Shown in pieces: positions 1 through 9,783 of a DNA stretch of 32,349 bases. The position numbers were made by a program, and so were the translations under genes. Below the pieces are notes generated by a model, which saw only the letters and a program-made list of their open reading frames with translations, searched no databases and had not been told where the DNA came from. Position 1 is the first letter of the stretch; the number at the start of each line of letters is the position of its first letter. The DNA comes from an uncultured Clostridia bacterium (GTDB lineage Bacteria > Bacillota > Clostridia > TANB77 > CAG-508): the NCBI GenBank assembly GCA_947599995.1, contig CANQFW010000004.1, forward strand, positions 1 to 32,349. The letters are read 5' to 3'.

Positions 1-174
1 CAAAATCATATAAAATTAAAGGGATTTCTAAAAAAACGGAATTAAGATTTTATAAGCATTGTAAGCTGTTTATAAAATTTATACTCCGCATATTTATCTT
101 CTACGGAAAGTGTATCATTTTCAATGATAACTTCCTAGAATATAAAAAATCTTTTCTAAAAAGGAGACAAAATT

Positions 175-3100
175 ATGGATAAAAAAATATTACATGTAGG
201 CTTAGACGTAGGCTCTACAACTGTAAAAATAATAGTAATGAATTCAAACCAAGATACAATATATGAAGATTATAGAAGACATTATTCAGACACCAAAAAC
301 ACAGTGTGTAAAGTTTTAGAAGAACTTGCAGAAAAATATGCGGAAAATACATTTACCATAGCATTAACAGGCTCAGGAGCCATGTCTGCTTCAAAATTTT
401 TAAATGTAAATTTTATACAAGAAGTTATCTCTTGCAAAAGAGCCGTAGAAAAATATATTCCAGAAACAGATGTTGTAATAGAATTAGGAGGAGAAGACGC
501 TAAAATTATATATTTTGATAAATCAATAGAGCAACGTATGAACGGTACATGTGCTGGAGGTACAGGTGCTTTTATAGACCAAATGGCATCATTATTAGAT
601 ACAGATCCTACTGGCTTAAATGAATATGCCAAAAACTATAAAACTATCTACCCTATAGCTTCACGTTGTGGAGTGTTTGCCAAAACAGATATACAACCTT
701 TAATAAACGAAGGTGCAGCAAAAGAAGATATAGCTGTATCTATTTTTCAAGCAGTTGTAAATCAAACTATTAGCGGTTTAGCATGCGGAAGACCAATTAG
801 AGGAAAAGTAGCATTTTTGGGAGGACCTCTTACATATTTATCAGAGCTAAGAAAGAGATTTATAGAAACCTTAAAATTGACTCCAGATATGGTAATAGTA
901 CCAGAAGAAGCACATCTATTAGTTGCAAAAGGCGCAGCTCTTGATTCCCTAAATGAAAGTCCTATTTCATCTAAAGATTTAAAACAAAAAATAATGAACT
1001 TAAGAAATTCCTCAGATGCGACTACAACACCAATAGAACCATTATTTAAAAATGATAAAGAATATGAAGAATTTAAAACCCGTCATGCAAAAGCTACCGT
1101 AGAAAAAAAGGATTTTTCAAACTACGAAGGTGACTGTTATATTGGAATAGATGCCGGTTCAACTACAACAAAACTTGTTCTAATAGATAGAGACGGAAAT
1201 CTTCTTTACTCATTATATGGTAGTAACGAAGGAAATCCATTAAACAGCGTTATAAAAATGTTAAAAAAATTATATGAAGTATTACCTAAAAAAGCAGATA
1301 TCCGTTATAGCGGAGTTACAGGATATGGTGAGAAATTAATACAAACAGCACTAAACATTGATATAGGAGAAATAGAAACAATAGCACACTTTATGGCAGC
1401 TCAAAAATTTGAACCTAATGTTACATCAATTGTAGACATTGGTGGGCAAGATATGAAGTATATAAGACTAAAAAACGGAGCAATAGATTCAATTATGCTA
1501 AACGAAGCTTGTTCGTCTGGATGTGGATCATTTATAGAAACTTTTGCTAAAAGCTTAGGTCTAAAAATAAGTGACTTTGTAGATCAAGCCATTCATTCAA
1601 AAAGACCTGTTGACCTAGGTTCAAGATGTACAGTATTTATGAACTCAAAAATAAAACAAGCACAGAAAGAAGGCTACACAGTAGGCGACATATCTAGCGG
1701 CCTTTCATATTCTGTAATAAAAAATGCATTGCAAAAAGTTATGAAAATAAGAGACGTAGAAACACTTGGCTCAAAGATAGTAGTTCAAGGCGGAACGTTT
1801 TATAATGATGCTGTTTTAAGAGCATTTGAAAAAATAGTTGGAAAGGAAGTTATTCGTCCAGATATAGCAGGTTTAATGGGAGCTTACGGAATGGCACTTA
1901 TAGCCAAAACACAATTTGAAACAAATATGGACATGGAATACCATTCTACAATTACAAAATTAGACGGTCTAGACAAAGTGGATATTAAAATTACACACGC
2001 TCGTTGTAACAAATGTGAAAACCATTGCAAACTTACAATAAACACATTTGGAAATGGAAAGCGCTATATATCTGGAAACCGTTGCGAAAAAGGTACAGGA
2101 GTTATTACAAATAATGAAAAATTACCTAACCTCATAAAATATAAATATGATAGAATTTTCTCTTACACTCCTTTAACAGAAAAAGAAGCAAAAAGGGGAA
2201 TAATAGGAATCCCTAGAGTTCTTAATATGTACGAGGATTATCCATTCTGGTTCACATTTTTAAGCAGTCTAGGATTTAGAGTAATTATTTCAGAAAAAAG
2301 TACAAGAAATACATACGAAAAAGGTATGGAATCTATGCCTTCAGAATCTGTATGCTATCCTGCAAAACTTTCACACGGTCATATTGAAAGCTTATTAGAA
2401 CAAGGTATAACGACAATTTTCTATCCATGCATACCTTATTCAAGAAAAGAATATCAAAAAGCAGATAACCATTATAACTGTCCAATTGTAATTTCTTATG
2501 CGGAAGTTTTAAAAAATAATGTTGAAAATCTAAAAAAACAAAATATAAAGTTTCTAAATCCATTTTTACCACTTGATACAACTAACCTAGTAAAGAAAAT
2601 TTTGGAACTAGATGAATTTAAGGAATACAACTTTACTAAAAAGGAACTAACAGAAGCCGCACAAAAAGCGGAAGCAGAATATCAAAAATTTAAACAAGAT
2701 ATTCGTAACAAAGGATTAGAAACCATAAAATACATTGAAGAAAATAACCTAAAAGGCATAGTTTTAGCTGGAAGACCATATCACATAGACCCAGAAATTA
2801 ATCACGGAATAGATACGTTAATCTCATCATTAGGTCTTTGTGTACTTACAGAAGATAGCATTTCAGATAAATCTGAAGCAAAAAGACCTCTAAGAGTAGT
2901 TGACCAATGGACTTTCCACTCAAGGCTTTATGCAGCAGCAGATTTTGTTGGAAAACACGATAATTTAGAATTAGTTCAGCTTAACTCATTTGGTTGTGGA
3001 GTAGATGCGGTTACAACAGATCAAGTCGAGGAAATTTTAACAAGCTACGGTAAAATGTATACCTTAATTAAGATAGATGAAGTAAACAACCTAGGAGCCG

Positions 3101-4521
3101 TAAAAATACGTATCCGTTCACTTTTAGCAAGTATGAATAAAAGGCAAAAAGAAAAGGAAAACTGTACTGGAAATTATGAAGCAAATAAACCTTCATTTAC
3201 TAAGGATATGAGAAAGAATTACACTATTTTAATCCCACAAATGATACCAATACATTTCGAATTGTTAGAATCAGCAGTAAAAAGTTGCGGATACAATATT
3301 GAACTTTTAAGAGAATGCACACCTCACACAGTAGAAGTAGGATTAAAATATGTAAATAATGATGCTTGTTATCCTTCAATTTTAACAACAGGTCAATTTA
3401 TAGAAGCACTTCAATCTGGAAAATATAATGTAAATAAAACTGCAATCATAATGTCTCAAACTGGCGGTGGATGTCGTGCAACAAATTACATAGGATTTAT
3501 AAGAAAAGCTTTAAAAGATGCTGGATTTGGTCAAGTCCCTGTAATTTCTTTTAACCTAGTAGGTATGGAGAAAAATCCAGGATTTAAACTTACTCCGAAA
3601 CTTTTAGGACAATTAATAAAAGCTGTTTTATTGGGAGATTTATTACAAAAGTTGCTACACAAAAATAGAGCATATGAAATTAATAAAGGTGAAACAGATA
3701 AACTTTATCAAACATGGCTTGAAAAGTCCAAAGATATTATAAAAAAAGGATCTACAAGTGAGATAAAAAAAGCCATACAAGAAATGGTCATAGATTTTGA
3801 ACGCATCGAATTGGATACTACAATAGAAAAACCAAAAGTAGGAATAGTTGGAGAAGTGTTAATAAAATATCATCCATTCGGAAATAATTATGTGGCAGAC
3901 TTATTAGAAAAAGAAGGTGCAGAAGTAATATTACCTGATTTTATGGGATTTGTAAAATTTATGGCAACACACAAAATAACATTCAACAAATTATTAAATA
4001 TAAACAAAACCTCGTCAAAAATAAGCAAATTAGCAATAAAATTAATTGATTTAATGGAAAAGACTACTGTAAATGCACTTTCAGAATCTAAAAAAGATTA
4101 CCTAATGCCATGCAATATATGGCACTTAGAATCTCAAGTAAAAGATATTCTATCAATCGGAAATCAAACAGGCGAAGGCTGGTTCCTAACTGCAGAAATG
4201 ATTGAATACATAGAAAACAACATTCCAAATATTGTATGCGTACAACCATTTGCATGTTTGCCAAACCATGTGGTAGGAAAGGGAGTAATAAAAACTATTC
4301 GCGAAAAATACCCAATGGCAAACATTACTCCTGTAGACTATGACCCTGGAGCAAGTGAAACAAACCAAGCAAATAGAATAAAACTTTTAATGACAGTAGC
4401 AAAAGATAATTTAAAAATGAAACAAAAAGAAAAAATTGCTATAGCAAATGAAAATATTATATCAAATAATATTGAAAGAAACAACAATGAAAATGAAACA
4501 ACTAAAATCTTAAATAAATAA
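175..4521 (+). CDS. Giant 2-hydroxyacyl-CoA dehydratase activase-type ATPase (double BcrAD/BadFG domain, DUF2229-like, C-terminal HgdB-like region)
   Basis: A 1448-residue cytosolic protein with two consecutive ASKHA-fold activase domains. The first (about 1-265) has DVGSTTVK, GGEDAK and GTCAGGTG. Its C126 and C165 sit where HgdC-type activators bind their bridging [4Fe-4S] cluster. The second (about 318-590) has IGIDAGSTTTK, DIGGQDMK, NEACSSGCGS (C446, C450) and SRC485. A Cys-rich link follows (C611, C614, C618, C637), then a DUF2229-like segment from about 677, and from about 1010 a region resembling dehydratase or double-cubane components. Known activases use ATP hydrolysis to drive low-potential electron transfer to a radical dehydratase or reductase. 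Such fused forms are common in anaerobic Clostridia, and their substrate is generally unknown. AGGAG at 162-166 fixes the start. The last ~35 residues are low-complexity Asn/Lys. Family is confident; substrate cannot be told. Confidence 0.9.
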   Translation: MDKKILHVGLDVGSTTVKIIVMNSNQDTIYEDYRRHYSDTKNTVCKVLEELAEKYAENTFTIALTGSGAMSASKFLNVNFIQEVISCKRAVEKYIPETDVVIELGGEDAKIIYFDKSIEQRMNGTCAGGTGAFIDQMASLLDTDPTGLNEYAKNYKTIYPIASRCGVFAKTDIQPLINEGAAKEDIAVSIFQAVVNQTISGLACGRPIRGKVAFLGGPLTYLSELRKRFIETLKLTPDMVIVPEEAHLLVAKGAALDSLNESPISSKDLKQKIMNLRNSSDATTTPIEPLFKNDKEYEEFKTRHAKATVEKKDFSNYEGDCYIGIDAGSTTTKLVLIDRDGNLLYSLYGSNEGNPLNSVIKMLKKLYEVLPKKADIRYSGVTGYGEKLIQTALNIDIGEIETIAHFMAAQKFEPNVTSIVDIGGQDMKYIRLKNGAIDSIMLNEACSSGCGSFIETFAKSLGLKISDFVDQAIHSKRPVDLGSRCTVFMNSKIKQAQKEGYTVGDISSGLSYSVIKNALQKVMKIRDVETLGSKIVVQGGTFYNDAVLRAFEKIVGKEVIRPDIAGLMGAYGMALIAKTQFETNMDMEYHSTITKLDGLDKVDIKITHARCNKCENHCKLTINTFGNGKRYISGNRCEKGTGVITNNEKLPNLIKYKYDRIFSYTPLTEKEAKRGIIGIPRVLNMYEDYPFWFTFLSSLGFRVIISEKSTRNTYEKGMESMPSESVCYPAKLSHGHIESLLEQGITTIFYPCIPYSRKEYQKADNHYNCPIVISYAEVLKNNVENLKKQNIKFLNPFLPLDTTNLVKKILELDEFKEYNFTKKELTEAAQKAEAEYQKFKQDIRNKGLETIKYIEENNLKGIVLAGRPYHIDPEINHGIDTLISSLGLCVLTEDSISDKSEAKRPLRVVDQWTFHSRLYAAADFVGKHDNLELVQLNSFGCGVDAVTTDQVEEILTSYGKMYTLIKIDEVNNLGAVKIRIRSLLASMNKRQKEKENCTGNYEANKPSFTKDMRKNYTILIPQMIPIHFELLESAVKSCGYNIELLRECTPHTVEVGLKYVNNDACYPSILTTGQFIEALQSGKYNVNKTAIIMSQTGGGCRATNYIGFIRKALKDAGFGQVPVISFNLVGMEKNPGFKLTPKLLGQLIKAVLLGDLLQKLLHKNRAYEINKGETDKLYQTWLEKSKDIIKKGSTSEIKKAIQEMVIDFERIELDTTIEKPKVGIVGEVLIKYHPFGNNYVADLLEKEGAEVILPDFMGFVKFMATHKITFNKLLNINKTSSKISKLAIKLIDLMEKTTVNALSESKKDYLMPCNIWHLESQVKDILSIGNQTGEGWFLTAEMIEYIENNIPNIVCVQPFACLPNHVVGKGVIKTIREKYPMANITPVDYDPGASETNQANRIKLLMTVAKDNLKMKQKEKIAIANENIISNNIERNNNENETTKILNK

Positions 4522-4528
4522 TATAAAT

Positions 4529-4561
4529 AGGGTACTTTTTAAGTACTCTGTTTGTTTTATT
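4529..4561 (+). terminator. Rho-independent terminator after the activase gene
   Basis: Arms AGGGTACTT (4529-4537) and AAGTACTCT (4541-4549) pair over nine positions with one G-U around a TTT loop. A T-rich tail, gtttgttttatt, follows. It lies 8 bases after the activase stop codon. Confidence 0.85.
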
Positions 4562-4687
4562 ACTTCTAAAACAATCAAATTAACTATTATTTTCTATTAA
4601 CAAAATATTATTTATTAATTAATATTTAAATTATCATTTTAATTAAATAAAAAATATGTTATAATAAATTTATAGGAGAAGAAGAAT

Positions 4688-5386
4688 ATGAAAAATTATT
4701 ATGAGATATTAGAAGTTGATAAAAACGCCTCGCCAGAAGTTATAGACAAGGCATATAAAACGCTCGTTAAAAAATACCATCCAGATTTACAAGAACCTCA
4801 TGAAAAAGAACAAGCAGAATCAAAGATTAAAGAAATAAATGAAGCATATGATGTTTTATCAGATAAAACAAAAAGGAATGAATATAATAAAACATTACAA
4901 AATAACTCTATTTCTATAGAAAAATATAATTTAATTGTTAAAGAAAATCAAAGATTAAAAAATGAGTTAGATAATATAAAAAATATTTATTACCAAAATA
5001 TAAATAATTATTCGCAAAACAATAATAATTACTCTAATGTAAATAATTATTCACAAAGCAATAATGATTACTCTAATGAAGATAATTATTCACAAAATAA
5101 TACTTACTCAAATACAAATGATAACTATAAAAATATTAAATATAATAATCCGAATTATGAAAATAACACTAACAGAATTAATTATAATAATTCTATAAAT
5201 GACTTTTTAAAAAAACACCATTATAATAAAAATAATCATAATGGAAACGATAAACTAATTCCTTTTATAATATTTTTTGCAATTATAATAATTTTCTTTA
5301 TACCTGAAATACTAAATTTTTTCTCATATGTGCCTCGATCATTTATCATTATTATGATTGTTATTATTATTATTACAAAATTATAG
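4688..5386 (+). CDS. Membrane-anchored J-domain (DnaJ-like) protein with Asn/Tyr-rich repeats
   Basis: 232 residues. Residues 1-65 form a J domain beginning [14 protein letters not shown], with the diagnostic HPD at 31-33, so it should recruit and stimulate an Hsp70 (DnaK). There is no Gly/Phe region, zinc finger or DnaJ C-terminal domain, so it is not housekeeping DnaJ. After a short coiled stretch comes an Asn/Ser/Tyr-rich linker built on a 13-residue repeat of the NNYSQNN type (about residues 106-145). One or two hydrophobic segments at the C-terminus (about 190-209 and 218-232) predict a tail anchor with the J domain facing the cytosol. AGGAG lies 10 bases before the ATG. It is convergent with the secretion locus and separated from it by a bidirectional terminator. 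The client is unknown; a role in folding or assembly of membrane machinery is only inference. Confidence 0.85.
   Translation: MKNYYEILEVDKNASPEVIDKAYKTLVKKYHPDLQEPHEKEQAESKIKEINEAYDVLSDKTKRNEYNKTLQNNSISIEKYNLIVKENQRLKNELDNIKNIYYQNINNYSQNNNNYSNVNNYSQSNNDYSNEDNYSQNNTYSNTNDNYKNIKYNNPNYENNTNRINYNNSINDFLKKHHYNKNNHNGNDKLIPFIIFFAIIIIFFIPEILNFFSYVPRSFIIIMIVIIIITKL
5003..5115 (+). repeat. 39-bp in-frame tandem repeat (about 2.7 copies) in the J-protein linker
   Basis: The word aattattc recurs at 5006, 5045 and 5084, exactly 39 bases apart, inside units encoding [26 protein letters not shown] and a shortened third copy. Codon-level similarity between copies indicates recent slippage-type duplication of the linker rather than convergence on composition. 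Confidence 0.8.
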
Positions 5387-5427
5387 AAAAAATAACTAAA
5401 AATAAAATTATTTTTAGTTATTTTTTC
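5386..5427. terminator. Bidirectional terminator between convergent J-protein gene and secretion operon
   Basis: A perfect inverted repeat has 20-base arms (5386-5405 and 5408-5427) and two bases between them. Each strand ends in a run of six T. It overlaps the last base of the J-protein stop codon and ends 8 bases before the stop of the last gene of the leftward operon, so it can serve both. Confidence 0.85.
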
Positions 5428-5435
5428 TTTATCAT

Positions 5436-6770
5436 TTATTTAATATTAAATGACATTACAAATTTCGTTTCTTCCTCTAATTTCATAATTATCTGCATTT
5501 TTTTTATTTGAGAATTATTATCAGAATTTTTTATTATAATATCATATATATAAGTTTCACCTTCATTTGTAAATTTACCATATTCTACAGTACATTTATC
5601 ATAAACATTTTTTTGTATAAATGTTGCAAAAGCATTAATATCTTTAAATTGGTTATTTTTAAATCCATCTGCTAAATAATTATATGCAAATTTATAATCC
5701 TTTGCATTTAATGCTTTAAAAATTCTATCTATATTCATAACCACACGTTCCTGAATATTTGCTGAATTATATTTTTCTATAAATTGCGGTAAATCCATAG
5801 TATATGTATCAAGTATTACTTTATAACTAAAATCATTAAAAACATTAAAGATATAATAATTATCATTAAAATCTGAACATATATATTGTGTATATTCATC
5901 AGTTTTATTAACTGTATATTTCAAAAATCCAGCATAGTATTTCTGAGATAAATATTCTTTATAGTCTTCGTCACTTTTAAATTCGTCTTTTGATTTTGCT
6001 CTATTCATCTCCATTAATTTATAATTATCTATATTTGTTTTTAAATAATTTCTATAATTCTCATAATTTCCAAAACGTTTTTGACTATAAGTTTCATCTA
6101 AAGTTTTGTATGCATATGTAGGATAATATACTACATTTTCTATATAATCATAGAAATATTTTCTAGCTAAATCTTCATCTGAAAGTATCGGAGAATTAAA
6201 AGAATTATATTCATTTTGTAATATTTCCTTTTCATCATATTCAATTTCTCCATTTATATTTTGATTATATTCATCTTCACTACAAGGCTTAATTGAAAAA
6301 GTATCATTTGCCAGATCTAAAATTACAGTAAAAAATTTATCTTCTTGACCTTTATTATTATATAATACACCCTTAATAAAATATGGAATTTGAGACTTAG
6401 CTTCTAGATAATATATTTCCAATATTTCGTATTTTTTATCATCTCCACTTTTAATAATAATATCAAAAATATTATCTTCTGTTATCTTATTTTCCTTTAT
6501 ATAATTATCATCTATAATATTATACAAAATCTTTGGCATATTATTATTTATATTATTATAGTATCTTTGTATACAATCTTTAACACTAAAATATGTATAT
6601 TTAGAATCAAGCTTATATACCTTCCTTTCACCTTCTATTTCCTTATCGCCCTGAGTAGATATATATTGGATATACTCTTTTTTTTCCGTGTTATTTATAT
6701 ATATAATAGCAGCAATAATTATAAATATAATTATAATTAATAATATTATTAACCCTTTTAATTTTTTCAT
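5436..6770 (-). CDS. Membrane-anchored extracytoplasmic protein, probably with tandem NTF2/VirB8-like domains
   Basis: 444 residues when started at the ATG at 6770, which is preceded by GAGGAAG on the minus strand. The open frame extends 49 codons further, but that part overlaps the preceding gene and does not look like protein. The N-terminus is KKLKG followed by one very hydrophobic segment (about 6-25), giving an N-in/C-out topology. The rest is Tyr/Asn/Lys-rich, with at least two stretches of the type 'helix, YY, DY-K-Y, beta strands' typical of NTF2-like folds. The last begins near the motif IFKALNAKDYKFAYNYLADG. Gram-positive TcpC/VirB8 proteins have this plan. It is the last gene of the secretion operon, 20 bases after the wall hydrolase. 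Fold assignment is inference; no catalytic motif is seen. Confidence 0.75.
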   Translation of the reverse strand: MKKLKGLIILLIIIIFIIIAAIIYINNTEKKEYIQYISTQGDKEIEGERKVYKLDSKYTYFSVKDCIQRYYNNINNNMPKILYNIIDDNYIKENKITEDNIFDIIIKSGDDKKYEILEIYYLEAKSQIPYFIKGVLYNNKGQEDKFFTVILDLANDTFSIKPCSEDEYNQNINGEIEYDEKEILQNEYNSFNSPILSDEDLARKYFYDYIENVVYYPTYAYKTLDETYSQKRFGNYENYRNYLKTNIDNYKLMEMNRAKSKDEFKSDEDYKEYLSQKYYAGFLKYTVNKTDEYTQYICSDFNDNYYIFNVFNDFSYKVILDTYTMDLPQFIEKYNSANIQERVVMNIDRIFKALNAKDYKFAYNYLADGFKNNQFKDINAFATFIQKNVYDKCTVEYGKFTNEGETYIYDIIIKNSDNNSQIKKMQIIMKLEEETKFVMSFNIK

Positions 6771-6789
6771 TAAACACTTCCTCACAAAA

Positions 6790-9783
6790 TTATTTTTTAT
6801 ATCTAAATATATATTTAATAGAACCCTTATTATACTTAGCAAAGAAGTTAGACGCGACATTAGGATAATTTGTAGCTCCTGAACCACCTCCATGGTGTGC
6901 AAATTGATTATTACCAATATACACTACAACATGTTGGAATGAATATGAACTTGAATATGTTGCAACAATATCTCCGTCTTGTATAATATCTTCAATATTC
7001 TTATCCAAATTCTTACTTTGAGCAAAGTTTCCGACAGACGCCGTAGCAGAAGGAGTTGCATTATAATAAATTAACTCATAATTAGGATCTTTATATAAAT
7101 TTATTCCTAACGTATCAACACTGTCTGACCAACTCTTAAATCCATTGGAATTATATAATACCTCTGATACAAAGCTTGCACAAACATATACACCAGAACT
7201 AAATCCATTTGTAGATTTTCTCACACTGTTATAAGATGTCTGCTGAGTTCCTCCCATCTTAGTTAATTCAACTAATTTCTTTGCAGCCTCGACAATTGGT
7301 CCTCCTGCCCCTCCACCAGATGAATATGATTCGATTTCAGGCACACTTTTAAGTTCTGTTCCATCACTTAATTGGTATATCCCTTCTTTAAACAATTTCC
7401 ACCTAGCAGTTGATCTTTTTTCATATTTCGAATCATGAAAAGGTAAAAATTGATATCTCAGATCTTCTATATTCTCATTACTAACTCCACCTTCGAATTT
7501 AGCATATGCAGCTATAAACTCACTATATGGGAATCCACCTGGTCCATATTGCCATTGAGCATCTACCATTGCTCCCATTTGATCTAAAGTCATTTTTACA
7601 TTTTTTCCCGTCTTTTTATTATATTCTTCTATCTCTTTTTTAATATTTTGCAATTCCTCTGAAAGTCTATACATATGAGCTCGATCAACAACCTCTACAG
7701 GAAGATCATATTTTTCTGGATATGCTAAATGATAAATTGGACTATTATATGCTGTAACACCACTTGTATCTATGCCTCCTGAAGTAATTAAATCTCCAAC
7801 AGCTTTTTTTAAAGTCATATTATATTTAAAATCCTTATATGCTCTGTTCATTGCACCTTCATGAGCAAAACCATTATAACCTGCTGCATAAAACATAAAT
7901 CCGTGGGCGGTACTTATGCTATGAAAGTCATCATTATTAAATCCATCTAATAATTTATACTTATTTCCTTTGTCATTTGTTATATTACCTTCATAAGAAG
8001 TCATCCACTGCCTCAAGCAATCAATAGCAGTTCCAGGTTGGAAATCTGTATTACCAAATATATCAATCCAATTTACAACACTCTCAAAATCCTTAATTCC
8101 ATAGCTCTCTCCCGTATATCTCTGTAAAATATATTTCATAACAGCTACCAAATTTTTATTATATTCCGAAGTTGACTCCATAAATTGAATTAATGCATCA
8201 GCACCATTTACTAAAAGATCACCCGCAGAAGACTCTTTAGTTCCTTCATATACATCTTTATATACAACTTTTTTACCAGAAGGATTAAATTTTGCTCCTT
8301 TTACATATGTGCCTGTATCATTTTTCAATAATCCTAAAAATTGATCTGTGTTATCTGTATATTCTATAGCCTTGTTAGATGGAGTAGTTGATTTTGTTAC
8401 TACCTTTGTAAATTTAGATGTTTGTACATTACTTTTCTTTTGTATCATCTCAGCTACTCTTGCTATGTCAGTATATTTATCTTCCTCCGTAATAACTGAA
8501 TTTTGACCATTTCCTGTATTTGTAGTAGTATTTGTCGTAGGGTTATTAAAGGTATTTTTACCATGTGAAAAGAAATCTGTTTTCGTAACTACTTTTCCTA
8601 GTAATTTATAAATAAACGAATCATCATTATTTGACAAATCTTTTGAACTCCAATCATTAACATCTGTATCGCTCCATGCATTTTGATATCTTTGATTTGC
8701 CTTTTCATAATTTATCATATAATCTTCAATTGGATAACCTGGCTTAAATGTTTGAACACTCTCTGAATTTTCATTTTTTGGTACCCAAATATGATATTCC
8801 TCATCATTTTCTTTCAACACATCATCAATATTAGTATCTTTACCATAATCTTTTTCATTTGTTACTTCATCTCCTGATTCATTTACTGCGGTATATTTTG
8901 CATCAATAGAACTATCAGCCTCATATTTTGCACTTCCATACCAAGCCACAGCTTCTTTTACGTAAATACTATAATCTGTTTTTTCCTTGGTAACCCTCTT
9001 TGTTTTTTCAACATTCCTTTCACCTTCTACTCCAGCAACTTCTTGTACTAAATCATATCTTGGTTGTTTTGACTCGTTTGTTGTTGTTGTTGTTTCATTT
9101 CCGTTCTGGTTTGTAGTTACCGTTTCTGTTGTCTTTTCAGCCGGTTGTATTCCTTTTACTGTTACCTCATCAGCATATCTTTCGGTGGTCTCTTGTACAG
9201 TAACAATTTCATCACAATCTACTACTAAAGTAATATGTTCATTTTGGATTAAATCACAAATAGCTCCTATAAATTCACTACTTGCTGTCATTTCTAATAA
9301 TGAAACTAGAAAATCCATCGGCATAACATATTTTGAAATATATTGATAGTAATCTATTTCGGCTGTTTCGACCTTTTGACTATCCTTTTTAGTATCATGT
9401 ACTAATTCTTCACCATTATATTTATATATGTTCTCTGTAGTTTGCATATTCGGGCAATACATTTTAATAGTTCCTATACTATCTATTGTATATGCATATT
9501 TCATTTCATTTTTTACTGCATCTGCTGTTTCATCTTTTCCGTTTTCAATATCATAATTATATGTATTAATAAAATGCTCAAAATCGCTTTCACCGTCATC
9601 TCCTACTTCATTATTATATGACCAAATCTTCGATCCTTCATTATCTTTCAATTCAATAATTCCATAGGCTGACATATAGTATTCGCCTTTTTTTCCGCTT
9701 TTTATCATCATCGCCTTCCCAATAGCTAAAAGTTCCTTCATTCTCTTTTTTGTCATAATCCTCTTTAGAAATAGGAATTGCAA
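6790..9783 (-). CDS. Peptidoglycan hydrolase of the secretion locus: lysozyme-like + NlpC/P60 domains (C-terminal part of a frameshifted gene)
   Basis: This frame encodes the main body of a VirB1-like wall-opening enzyme. Coordinates are the limits of the frame, which begins with a TTG and has no credible start; the first ~30 residues are non-protein-like. Convincing sequence begins at GEYYMSAYGIIELKDNEG, right after an A7 run at 9688-9694. Removing one A fuses it to the upstream membrane-anchor frame (9653-10210). A central region resembles phage-type lysozyme: E598 in WMTSYEGN and a later MTLDQMGAMVDAQWQYGPGG segment. The C-terminal ~150 residues look like NlpC/P60: C868 in VCASFVSEV, H951 in FQHVVVYIG and a following AHHGGG. 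The combination resembles the bifunctional hydrolases of Tn916-like conjugation systems, which cut glycan and peptide to let the channel cross the wall. A Thr/Asn/Lys-rich region separates the N-terminal and catalytic parts. Confidence 0.8.
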   Translation of the reverse strand: MQFLFLKRIMTKKRMKELLAIGKAMMIKSGKKGEYYMSAYGIIELKDNEGSKIWSYNNEVGDDGESDFEHFINTYNYDIENGKDETADAVKNEMKYAYTIDSIGTIKMYCPNMQTTENIYKYNGEELVHDTKKDSQKVETAEIDYYQYISKYVMPMDFLVSLLEMTASSEFIGAICDLIQNEHITLVVDCDEIVTVQETTERYADEVTVKGIQPAEKTTETVTTNQNGNETTTTTNESKQPRYDLVQEVAGVEGERNVEKTKRVTKEKTDYSIYVKEAVAWYGSAKYEADSSIDAKYTAVNESGDEVTNEKDYGKDTNIDDVLKENDEEYHIWVPKNENSESVQTFKPGYPIEDYMINYEKANQRYQNAWSDTDVNDWSSKDLSNNDDSFIYKLLGKVVTKTDFFSHGKNTFNNPTTNTTTNTGNGQNSVITEEDKYTDIARVAEMIQKKSNVQTSKFTKVVTKSTTPSNKAIEYTDNTDQFLGLLKNDTGTYVKGAKFNPSGKKVVYKDVYEGTKESSAGDLLVNGADALIQFMESTSEYNKNLVAVMKYILQRYTGESYGIKDFESVVNWIDIFGNTDFQPGTAIDCLRQWMTSYEGNITNDKGNKYKLLDGFNNDDFHSISTAHGFMFYAAGYNGFAHEGAMNRAYKDFKYNMTLKKAVGDLITSGGIDTSGVTAYNSPIYHLAYPEKYDLPVEVVDRAHMYRLSEELQNIKKEIEEYNKKTGKNVKMTLDQMGAMVDAQWQYGPGGFPYSEFIAAYAKFEGGVSNENIEDLRYQFLPFHDSKYEKRSTARWKLFKEGIYQLSDGTELKSVPEIESYSSGGGAGGPIVEAAKKLVELTKMGGTQQTSYNSVRKSTNGFSSGVYVCASFVSEVLYNSNGFKSWSDSVDTLGINLYKDPNYELIYYNATPSATASVGNFAQSKNLDKNIEDIIQDGDIVATYSSSYSFQHVVVYIGNNQFAHHGGGSGATNYPNVASNFFAKYNKGSIKYIFRYKK

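Noticed and set aside
5003-5115. CRISPR-like array
   Set aside because: The repeats are in-frame, contiguous 39-bp coding repeats without spacers; no CRISPR array or cas gene is seen anywhere in the window.
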